Source: Lates calcarifer (Eukaryota > Chordata > Actinopteri > Centropomidae). Taken from it: DNA of 64,000 nucleotides. This document shows, piece by piece, positions 35,543 through 47,774 of the stretch. Within the stretch, counting starts at the first letter, position 1, and every line of letters begins with the position of its first letter. The DNA lies in assembly GCF_001640805.2 (NCBI RefSeq), contig NC_066835.1, positions 4,453,563 to 4,517,562 on the forward strand, written 5' to 3'. A program made the translations under genes and the position numbers. The notes beneath the pieces are model-generated. The model was not told where the DNA came from and did not search any database. It saw only the letters and a program-made list of their open reading frames with translations.

Positions 35543-38500
35543 GTAAGTGTCACTGACTATTCCTCTGTCAGAATGTCATTAGTAGTATAAACAATGAGAG
35601 TGCAAAGGCCTCTAGTTAAGACAAATTTCTTCCAAAACATCTCTCTTTGCCTGCGCCCCCCCCGCCAGGATGTTTACATTGCCCACGTGCAGCTTTAAGC
35701 ATAGCTCATAAATGGGGGGGGGGGTCACACAAAGAGAGGCAGAGTGAGTGTCAGTGAGTGCTTCTGAGGCCATGGAGTGTCAAATGTCCATGACATCCTT
35801 CTTTAAGACTGTGAATGGAATTTCAGTAGGAGACATATAGAACTTCTACAAGCCAGGAAAAGTCTTAAAGTTAGAGGTGAATGCACAAGGCAGTAATGGT
35901 AATTCACTTTCCTCAGTTTTCATTCATGACCATGCTGTTCATGATTTTTGAGGCTAGGCTAACAAGCCAACCTACATAACTTAGTGTCTAGATTACGTTA
36001 TTATTTATCACTTTTTTCATTGGACTTTGGTCTACATCTGGTTTTGTACAGTCTGTATTTGAAAATAAGAGTATGAGACTAAACTCATAGTAGCTTAATA
36101 GGAGTAATTTAATTTAATAGGAGAATATTTCATGTAAATGACTGCATGCTACAGCACTGTTGTATAGAACGGGATGATGTGACGCTCAAAGTACAAAAAA
36201 AAGTACAAAAAAGTACAAAGTACAAAAACTAGATATTTGATATGTTTGGCCGCCATCTCGCGAAACAACAGTTTGATTATTCAAACTTCACAGAAGCAGC
36301 TTTGCTTCTTCTGGGAAGTAAAACTCAAACTAAAGTTTGCAAACGGTTAACATGTATCTGAGCTGGCAATTAAAGGAGAACTAGACACACTGACTGGCAG
36401 GGTTCAGTGCTGTTTATAGCATTGCAGAGCATCAACATACTGTACAGGGCACAGTAACATTTTCCAGGGAATCAGGGGGACAGGCTGCTGAGCCGGTTGA
36501 ATGACTACAGAAAAACAGTGAAAATAAGTATTTAAAGAATATTGTAATTTAATGAACAACAGAGTTTGAGTAAGACAGTATCATAATAAACAAATTAAGA
36601 GTGATGAAAATGCTGTTGAAGAGGGTATGAGAGCTAAAAGTAGCCAAAGGCTGAGTAATCTCTGTTGCTTGAGGATTAGTGTGGCCACAGTGGTATATTT
36701 TCAGACAGTAAACATCCATTACTATGTAGCAGCTCAACTATCAATCCAAATATCACTGCATTACAGTACTGTCATAAAGAGAACACTGGCCTAATGGACA
36801 GCACAGATACATCTCTGCCTTCATCTGAGACTGTGCACAGGAGGGTTTAACTGTGCTCACGTGTAAAGTTACCATATTTAGAGTTTAAAGACACATTAGT
36901 GTATACTGCATGTGATTATCCATCAGAGGTAATGGACCAGAGAGATTATAGGGCTTTTATTCAAATTAGATGGTTGTGTGACAGGTAAAACTGAGCAGGA
37001 TGAAGTTGTGGCCCTGATGATGTCAGTTTGTGTTTTTGTTATGATTGCACAATGCATTTCACAGCTTTAACTTTATGTGTCTTAGTGTGATTCATACTAA
37101 ATTTTTGACATGTTTCCTCCCTAAACACTCTTTAACATGAAGTTTTATTTAATCTCAGAGTGTCTGACTGGCTGTAGAGCCCAGACAGTTACTGTCTCAA
37201 AAATCAAGGGACCAGATTCACTTCATGAAGTGCCTTCCCTAATGATACATTTCCACGGATGACAGCTCTGTTATGCATAACAGGCTACGCAAGAGAATGA
37301 ATATGAAAGGTAAATGAAGGATAATGATGGAAGGTGTCACATTTAGCAGTGACGGTAGCTTTAAGGCAACAACACAGACCCCAGATTAATAAAGAAGAAA
37401 TAGCAGTACTAATTCACTACTTTTTAAATTTTATTTATAGTAGTGGTTACATCATTTTAATTAACGTTAAATGGCCAGGTCAGTTATTAAGTAGCATTCA
37501 TACTGAATTAAAGCCATGTCTAATCCACCTTCAATTACGCTGAATCTGACCAAAGAGTAAAATGACTCAGGGGATATAGGTGAGATAGTATAATAATAAA
37601 AGCGAAACAGAATGTCAGAAGTGTGCAGTGTATTTATATCTGTTCTACTGTAAGCTGAAAACTTTGTTGGACTTTACAGCAGTTTCTATCAGTGTATACT
37701 CGATTCATATCAAACTCACAGACATACCATTATTCGGTTGTTCGTGTCTGGCAGCATTAGCTACTTCCCTGCAATTTTCAAGCCAACATTAAACAGCCAA
37801 ACAGAGTTATTTCAGAATGAAATTAAAATCAGATATACATTTTTTGGTATCATACTTGAAATACAAAGGATCTCTGTCAGCTTAGTATCTATCTAGAGCT
37901 GCTGAAATCTGCCAGTAACAGCTGTCATTATAGTGAAACGCAAACTGCCTTTGGATGATATTGGCTGGATTTCAGACAAACCAGTACATTAACATTGCTG
38001 TTACTGACAGTGTGTTCAGTCACGCTGCTGAGTTACCATATCTGCCAAACCCTGAACAGACTGCATCATCACTGGCCTTTACTTATCTATAAATATCAGG
38101 CCCCTACGGGTGCTCCCCCCTCCACCCCCCTGTCACTTTCTCCTCACACTCTCACCTCTATTTTTCCCACCACTTCCCTGTCTGTTCTTTCTCCGACTGT
38201 CTGGAAATCCTTTGCACTCATCTCTTAATTCTCGGATGGATGGAGGGGATGTCTCACAAGCTCAGATATGTAAATAACAGATGACTCATGAATGTTAGGT
38301 GCAGATACTGGTCCTGCTGATCTGGCAAGGCTCAGGATTAATATATAGTGGGGGAAGGAGAGGAGGGCGACAGGTTCAACAACAACAGTTCCTTTTTTGC
38401 GCTGTACTAGACAATATAAAATGCTGTAATTCCTGAGTGTAACTCAAAATAAATCTAATATTAGGTTTTCACTCCCAGCAAGTGTAATTATATACACTTG

Positions 38501-41500
38501 CCACTGCCACCATGTAAATTAAGAAGTAGGAGGTGATTATGGTTACTGCTGGTTCCTGTGAAGAGCAGCCTTGTGATCGATGCATTCCCAGCAGGTGGGA
38601 GGCCCTCTGAGAGAGAGCCGGCAGTTAATACTGCCAGTATCAAATCACAGCAAAGACCTGGACTCTTGCTCTGGAATCACTCCCAGTCTGTGTGACATGT
38701 TATTCATAGAGTAAACTGACTCTAATGGATAAGCTGCACTGAGGGTGTCATACATTTGCATGGCTGTTTCTGTGCAGCATTCATCAAGAAACCCATTTGT
38801 TCCACTGTAAACACAGCATTTTAAAAGTAGTTTGTCCCATCTGTGTCAGACCTCTGTTATACACAACTACCCATCTTCACAGCTGTTAAAGAATGTGTGC
38901 AAATCTATGTATAAAACATTGGCAAAAAATATATATCCATCTTATCAGGTTACTTATAATCTTTAAGGAAATTTTAAAGATGTGGGAAATTCTTTGTGAT
39001 GAATAAAAAACAAACTGTCATTCTGCTAAGGTGACAGGGAGACGAGCCCGGAAGGTGGAGGGAGGCGTGTTTTTCGTAAGTATGCCCCATCATCGTGTGA
39101 GGTCGAAGGTTATGTCCATGGCTACCGAATGACCATCACCACCTGCCCTTTCACCCTCTTTTAACCTCCCCCGGGTGACGGCTGTCATTGTGCCATGCAT
39201 GGTCACGGACGCACCCACTCTACTAACCAACAACCTGACCTGATGCATCATCACGTGTGCTGTCATGTTGATTCATGTTATACTGGATAGTCACTGGACT
39301 GTCTGAGCTAATGAACCAATTTGCTGTGTTCTAATCACTAGAAGCACAGCTGTGGCTCTGATACCTGAACTCATGCTCCTGTGATATCTGAATATGATAT
39401 ATAAGCTCACAGATTGCATGCGCTACTATAGGCTGAGGGGGGAAAAAAAGAAAACTTACTGATTCACTGTAAAGTTGTGAAGGAGGCCCAACTCCTATTT
39501 TTTTCCCCATTTATCAAGAGATAAACTGTTGACATATTGTGAAACGATTTAACTCAGAACTGGCACTTCCATGTTAGCGGTTGACTGCAGGCCAGCCTTG
39601 GAGACACACACCATGGTGTGTACTTACTGGAGCATGTCATATAACTTTTCTACAAGATGTGTTTTTCTGTCTACAGAAAAACCCTACATAGCATCTAGAC
39701 ATTTTGGCAATCCCATCAATTGAAAAGTTGAGGATAGCAACAAAGGCTAACTAGCTTCCACTCTGAAGCTTGTTAACATAATCCATGATTCCCACCCAGT
39801 TATATGACCTTTATGTTATTTCAGCACACACAGAATCATCAGGCAAAAGAGCAAACACAACTTAAATGCCTTCGTTTGCTTAATTACAGTTTTGAAGTAA
39901 GTACATCAATCAAAACAAACACCAAATATATATGCTGATATACTGTATACATGTATACATGTTGACTCCAGTGAAAATGTCATCATAAAATGAGCCAAAG
40001 AACGTATAGCTCCATATTTAGCATACGTTTGGGCATGAATATTATTTTTACCTTCACCCGCCTCTTACACATCTGAAGGTCCTGTGTGCTCATTTAGTTT
40101 TGTCCAGACAAATTGCAACCTTCACTTGCACCCTGGGGAGCTCTTTTTCTCTCTGGTGACAAAATAAAGCTATTCTTATGAGTGTGTGGTACAAACACTA
40201 CCTTTACAGACACTTGTGTTTACATACTGTGCGTGGCTTGCAGGAAAGTCAACTGTGTCTTTGTGATTCAAGTGCCTGACCTCACTTATTGTCCTTATAG
40301 TTTGATATGAACATGTTCACCTAAGAATACGTCTGTGCCTTATAAATGCATGAGAGAGTATGACTAAAACTGACACTCCGTATTTACATGTGCAAAAATA
40401 TGAATTACAGTTCACTTCAGCAAACGCAGACATACACAAATACTTTTAGAATAGGTGAAATTGTTAGTGGATTATGTTTGATCAAATTCAACTTTTAATT
40501 TGACTTGGATGTGGGTCAGGATTATTCCTGAAAAGGCGATGCATGTGTGTGTGTTAACAGGTAAGTAGGTGACATGTCAGCAGGCAGCAGAGCTGTGATG
40601 GAACAGGGCTAAATAGAGGAGGAATGGCTCAGTACTCCTCTCTGCCTGTGGCCTATTTACCAGCACACAGCCACTGGGGCATGGACATAAACATGCATGT
40701 GTGTTGATACACAGACATCTGACCCAACTGGGAACACACACATAATTCATGCAGACGTATATTGACTGACAAGCACAATTTATGTTCCCACATTCCACAC
40801 ATTCACACACAACCCTCAAACACACACACACACTTTCACATGCACATTACCATATTTTAAATTGGTCAGCCCCCCTCATCTGAGCTCAGCTGCCCCTGCT
40901 GTGGGTACTGATGCCGGTGGCCCCCGTAGGAATGCTGCCCGCCCCCTCCAAGCACAGTTTACCAGCACCCAGGCGTAAACACACACATTAGGCAACATGA
41001 AAGCAACACGAGGTCACCGTGCCATCGAATACGGCTCATTTGAGTCCATGGGGAATTAGTCTTGGATGAAAATCATATGCGACCACAGAGCTCCAAAATC
41101 ATCTCAGTCCTGGCAGGACTCTGATGTTGCATGTCCATTTGGGTGAGTCACTGCATGCTGGAGCAGGACACCTCTCAGTTTGACGCAGTGTAATTCAGCA
41201 ACACGTTTTCATCCTCCAAAAAGACCACAGAGTTAAATGAACATATGACAGCTTCTGACTGTCTCAACAAACACTACTTAAACAATAGGGTGTTTGGGTG
41301 CTAACTAGTTTAATGTATCTAAATTAGCAGCTCAAGAGTGTAATCATTAATGAATACTGGGACAGAACAAGTTTGTCAATTTTAAATTTTGCTGGAACCA
41401 GAATAAACTGTCAACAAAAATATCCAGTCGTACAGATATTCAAGTTGTCACTTGGACAAATAACAGCTCTGAGCAAAACTGATGTGAAGCAGCACCTCTA

Positions 41501-44500
41501 AATGCTGAACTCCACCCATCCATCCAATATCTATAACGCTTATCCGTTAAGGGTCGCTGGGGGCTGGAGCCTATCACAGCTGTCATTGGACGAGAGGCAG
41601 GGTACACCCTGTATGGATCACCAATCCATCGCAGGGCCAACATATACAGACAAACAACCACTCACACTCACATTCACACCTACGGCCAATTTAGAGTTAT
41701 CAAGTGACCCAACACACATGTCTCTGGACTGTGGGAGGAGGCAGGGAGTACCCGGAGAGAACCCACGCAGGCACAGGGAGAACATGCAAACTTTACACAG
41801 AAAAGCCCCAGGCTCAAACCGGGGCTCGAACCTGGAACCTTCTTGCCTAACCCTAACCACTGCACCACCATGCCACCCTAAATGCTGAACTCGTTTTTAA
41901 TAATGTGTATGTTGCGGAGAGTTTTTGAAATCACAGCATACTACATACTCAGTTGTCAGTTTCTTAGAGGAGTTTCCGTTGACTGACTGAGGTGGGGGAT
42001 GCGAGAGGTCTTCTTTTCTCACTATACGAGATGACACCATTCTACTAATGATAGATGCCCATTCATACAGTATGATGTTGTTCCAGGATACTGTAGTGGC
42101 ATTACAACAGCTAACAGGCACGACAGTAAGTGAAATGTGTCACGTTTTTGCATGTAGCCCAGCATGTATTGTGATGTGAAGAATTCTAATTATTCCCCTA
42201 ACTGCATCCGTATAAAGTTTTAATAATGTTGCCCACAAGGTCACTTTTAAAAACATCACAACAGCACTTGCATGCACTTGTAAAAAGGAGACATTCAAAG
42301 TATTATTAGCAGGGTTTAGTTTTAGGGTCACCTCAGGTAAATAAATAAATAGGGTCATCTTTCACCTCTCCTCCCTCTGTGTTTTCCAGTCATCATTTCA
42401 ATGGGTCATTACTGTTCGCTCATCCTCCCTTTTATCCCCTGTCCCTCTTCTTCATACCGTTCTCTATCTTGTCTGTTTTTTTTCTGCAGCCAAAACCAGA
42501 GAACGCAGTGACCATTGCTGTTTCCTCTCGCGTCTTGTTTCGGACTGAACGTGAGCAGAAGGTGTTTGAGCAGAAGGGGGTGGAGGAGTATCTGAGATAC
42601 CAGGTAGAACACGAGAATGAACCCTTCGCGCCGGGACCTGCTTTCCCCTTCGTCAAGGTCAAAGTCACACAAACAAAACAAATGCGATTACAGACACAAC
42701 ACAGTACAGCCCAGACTTAGATTTGCAGACTGACTTGTGACTGCCTGTGTTCTGACAGGCTCTGGAGGCAGTCAACGCTCGTCTGCGAGAGCTGTACCCA
42801 CAGAGTGAAGAACTATTCGACATTGTTTTGGTGACGTACAACCATGCACACGTGGGAATACGGCTCATCAACACCATCAACCATCACAGTGAGTCTTACA
42901 GAGATCTAATTAAAAAGTAGATGAGCAGGGTACTTTATGCTCAGCAACTTTTTCAGTGCCACTATACTCTGTGCACAATTTTAAAATTTATGATGCTGGT
43001 GACCCTCGGTGGCCTTGTTAAAAGATACAACGTGGCAGACAGCAGTAGTGTCTTTAAATAGCTTCCTGTCATAGTGTAACAGCCCACTGATAGTTTAATA
43101 AGATATCAAGTTTCAAGCACCCACACATACACTTACACTTCAGTTTGACAAGATTATTATCTCTCGCTCCATTAGCCAAACTGATCACACGCCGCCCACA
43201 AAATCACTTAAACACCATCATTTGTTTTACATTTGGGAGAGAAATTATCTTATATGGTGCAATATAGTTTTGTTTTTTCAAAGCGGCCATCCCCATTTTT
43301 GGAATGTTCCCAGTCCAACTGACGCTGTCTTAAAGATCACTTCAGATGTGGCCAAAAATGCTGTCAAATGTGACACTTTTGAAATGAATGTGAAATGTGT
43401 CCTGGGTGCACTTTCTCTAATTCTGTTGGAACTTTTTTCTTTTGTTAAACAGATCTCTTTTCTCATGAAGAAACAAACAAGGAACAAATATTGGTTCCAT
43501 AATTGGCCAAGTTTGCAAAGATTTATAAAAACAGGTTTTTACTTGTCATTTTTATCCATTTAGGATTAGTTTTACAACAGAATCAAATATGCAAAAGTGA
43601 AAGAGAGCTGAATACTTTCTAAAGCCAGTGTATGTGTCAGAAAAGTATGAAAGTAACATGACATTATATGTAATGATGAACAGGACTCGAGCATGTGAAT
43701 TAAAGAGGTCCAGTTAATTGAAATGTTTTATTTTTACTCTCTCTCTGAGCACTGACGTTCGTTCCAGCCCCAAACATAAAATTAATTTACACAACATGGT
43801 TGATTTGTGATTATTAGTTCTTTAGCATACACTTTGTTGCATCCACTCTTTTTGACTCAGTGTTCTTACTGAAGTTATGTGACTTTAAGGAAGGAAAGAA
43901 TCTGCACTATAAGACATTAAGACGCAGACACTAATGTAATGAGATAATCCGAGTTGGTCAGGATACCGAAGCTGACGCAAGCTCAGCTGAGGGGACAAAT
44001 AACAAAGTGTATGAACAGCTGACTGGTAAGGATCCTTCCCAGGGAAATCTCAGACCCTGTGATGACATCTTCCTCACAGACCACTTCCTGTTTCCTCTGA
44101 GCTTCAGGCCGGGGTGATGTGGAGACTACGTCCTCTGGGATGCAGGAATAATCCGAGAGGCCCGAAACAAAAACAGGTCTTAGCGGAGCCAACAAAGCAA
44201 CGCATGGCCTTCCAGATGCTTCCATGTTAGATCTCTGTGGTGGCCCAATGCATTCAAACAGTTCCCTGACCTTTGACCTTTGCTACAGAATTAAAGGAAA
44301 ACATGGTCTCTCTGAACATCACTCTGCACTAGGTCTCCACGGGTGACACAGCTATAAGAATTTATTAAGGCAGAAATCGTTACCTTCTCTTTTACTTGAA
44401 TTATTATTATTTTATTTATTTATTTTTTTTTTACATATGAAGACCACAGAGGAACATTTCAACACATTTATCTCTCATCATCTACTTAAACTATTTTTAA

Positions 44501-47500
44501 CAGCTGCAGGATGGAGTATAAAGTTTCTCTCCTTGCATTTGGATGACTGGGCACAGCTATACAGACACATACTTGGCAGTAAATGACAAACATAGGTGGC
44601 CGCCTGCAATTTCCTGCACCTGTTTAGCATGTATACATTATAGGACCCAGGGGCTATGATGACTGGCAGGTCCTGTAATGTGCTCCGTGTGAAGTAAATT
44701 GAAATTTCATGTGATGACATTATCATTCTCTATGCAAATCAGAGCTACATGACCTGATGGAAGCACCAATACTCATAACGTCCCTCACGGACACACGCCG
44801 AGCTGCCATGACAGCAACATATTGAACTGTACAATGAAGCTGCTCATACTTTGATGTGACAGCAGGATCTTCACAGTCCTGCTGAGTTCCTGCTTTCCTA
44901 TTACCATGTTTTAGATCTTTGGGAACAAGCAAATAAATCACACACAGATAGATGATATGAAAACATTTTTGCAGTAGGGGGGAAAAAAAGAGATACAAAG
45001 ACATCAGTGGTGAAGACATTTTCCCTTGAGTGACTCCCACGCTCTTGTTGCCTGTCTTAAAAGCAGGGGACGCTTGGGAGGTTTGAAATGAGGTACGGTA
45101 CCACATAGTGGGCTCACCAGAGCCGGACTACAAAGCTAAATAAACCATTTAGGAAATCTGTTAGTTCTTAGAGTGGTGGAGCGATCACTCAGGGGGCTTA
45201 AAGCAACACTGTCCCTCTGTTTCTTTAGCTTCCATCTGCCTCCAGCCTGTTAATGAGTCATACTGTACAGAATCTGTTTTTGTTCCTGTCTTATCGTACT
45301 TATCACTTCATACCACTGGATACCAGAGTTTAGCACTGCTGAGATCTGATTTATCTGAATGTGGTGCTGACTCATGCTAATTTGGAGACAGTTTGTCTTT
45401 TGTGCCTAAACTGGCTGTTCACAAGATCCCTGTTGATAAAGTTTGAATTTCTGACAGTGGCTCACTACATTGAGCATTCTTCATTGGGGAGACTATATTA
45501 ACAGGTGTAATAGAAACACAGGCCAGTGTGTTGTCAATATGTTTTGCTTTTTTATTTCTTTTAATTTACTCAGGAATATGATTGATTAATAGCTGATTGT
45601 ATTTTAGGGTATATTTCCCATTAGTAATTAAGGGCCACATATGGAAGCCAAGAACAGCATTATCTTATTATGTCTAGTCTTGCAGTGCAAGACATATTAG
45701 TCTTTTTTGCCAAATGAGCACAAGCTGCTGTAACTCTACAGTTATCTGTGTTATCTATGGAAGCTGAGAATGACCTTACTTGCATTTTTTTATGCTGTTC
45801 TCTCAAGATCACAAATCATTCTGTTAGTTCTTGAGATAACATAGCTTTTCATGTGATAATGACATAATTTGACTCATTATCTTATCTATAGTAAGTGCTG
45901 TCCATAGCTACAAATGTAAAAGCTAAACCACTACTGTGCAGTATATATCTGGAAACAGACAGACAAAAAGACAAAAAGAAAACTGGCAAACCAAATATCT
46001 GCATGGATTTGATTTATCATAGACTGACAGGACACCTTTTGTTGTCCTTCACATTAGCATTTTTGGGGCATTTTTATAAAACCCTCAGCCCACACAACCA
46101 AACAATAACAGCTAAATCCCCTGGTCTTTATCCTCTTTCAATTGTGACACTACAAAGCTGTGCTTCACAGGCAAACATCTGGTCAGGGGTGGGAGATTCT
46201 TCCTGTTAACAGCGATTCCTGCACTGCTGTACAGATATGTTGATCAAATCACAACTTTATGAAAAATTTCTGATAAAATAAACATAAATACAGCATCATG
46301 ACAACACTTGTATGATGGGATCAAACAGACTGGCATATACAATCAGTGATTACAGAAAATACGGAGTGTCACTCCACTGATTTACCACAAAACGTAAGGT
46401 TGGGGTGTGCTACTCTGTGCCTGTGAAAACAGTTGTATCTTGTCCTCTGTGGCTTTGAAAAGCCTGAGAAAATAACCCCGGTGATGTAACAGCGATGACA
46501 TCACATTTACCTCAGCTTGGGCTTGGATAACCCTGCATGACAAACTGAGGGTGTCCAGTTTGAAAAACAGAGCCATTTACCTGACAAAGAGGGTCAAATG
46601 AAAAGATGCTGCTGATTGCATTATGGGAAATGTAAGATCCAGTTGTCTTGGTGCTTGACCCATGCTATGGACTAAAAGTGAGGATATCTCAGCTTCTGCT
46701 GCGTTGATTTTGATGATTCTATTCTATTCTAATCTAAGTGTGATACTAAATTACCCTAGAGCCCCTTTAATGTGAATGAAGTCCAATACAGGTTTCTCGC
46801 CCAGACTAGTGAAGCTTTAAATAAATGTCATAACCTTGCAGCTCCTCTTTTAATAATCAGCACATCAATCTCCCAAACGCTAACCTTCTCTTTTACTACA
46901 TCTCCATCTATCTTGGGTGCCATCCACTTTTTCTCATTCTATCATAACCTTCAACTCTACTCCAACACATTTTATCACATCTCCATCACAGCATTAGTCC
47001 ATTACTTTACTCCTGTGCCCCCTCTAAGAGCACCCCACATCTCCTGTTCTCTCTGTTCCCTCATGAATATCAGCTCAGACAGATATGATCCACAGCTCAG
47101 TAATCACAGATCTAATGACCTAATATGAGTCTCCCCTCGATCTCCTCGTCTCTTTTGGATCAGGTCACAGCGCAGAGTTAAGAGGCTCCCTCAGCCAAAA
47201 TGCAAACAGACACTTTCCCACCCGTCTTACTCCCCTCTGTTTCCCATCAGCCCCTCTTCCAGTCCCCTCTTCCCATTTTGGGGTTCACCCCCTCTTTGGA
47301 CCCTCTCCAAGTTTTAAGTAATTGTAAGTTTATCCTCTCACCCTGTCTTTGCCCCCTTTGGCCCTCCACTTCACCTCCAATGAACCTACTTACACCTTAC
47401 TACTTACTCCATACGATCAAGCTCAGTATCCAGTAATAAGGCTGTTCATCTATAATTTCTATCACATGTAAAAATCACCTGATGTTGGTCACACCTCATA

Positions 47501-47737
47501 CTCTGTACATATATAAATAGACATGGGTCTGTAATGCTGCTAATGTACTGTATGCTGATATTTCACACTGAAACTAAAAACCCTGTTGCTTCTTGTGTCT
47601 CTCGTCCCCAGACTTGTTCATTGAGAGATTTTGTATGACCGGGGGGAGCAGTCCCATTGGCTACCTGAAGGCCTGGCACACCAACCTCTACCTGTCTGCT
47701 GATGCTGAGAAGGTCAGGGAGGCACTGGCTGAAGGTG

Positions 47738-47774
<37 letters not shown>

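Noticed and set aside
41502..41888. Overlapping open frames of 60-128 codons on both strands
   Set aside because: They are fully explained by the SINE insertion with its target duplication.
43222..43563. A 113-codon open frame in nt5c1a intron 3
   Set aside because: It sits in what looks like degraded DNA-transposon sequence; no transposase motif was recognised.
46772..47128. A 118-codon open frame rich in Ser, Thr and Leu
   Set aside because: Product of a pyrimidine-rich intronic stretch before nt5c1a exon 4; no conservation features.
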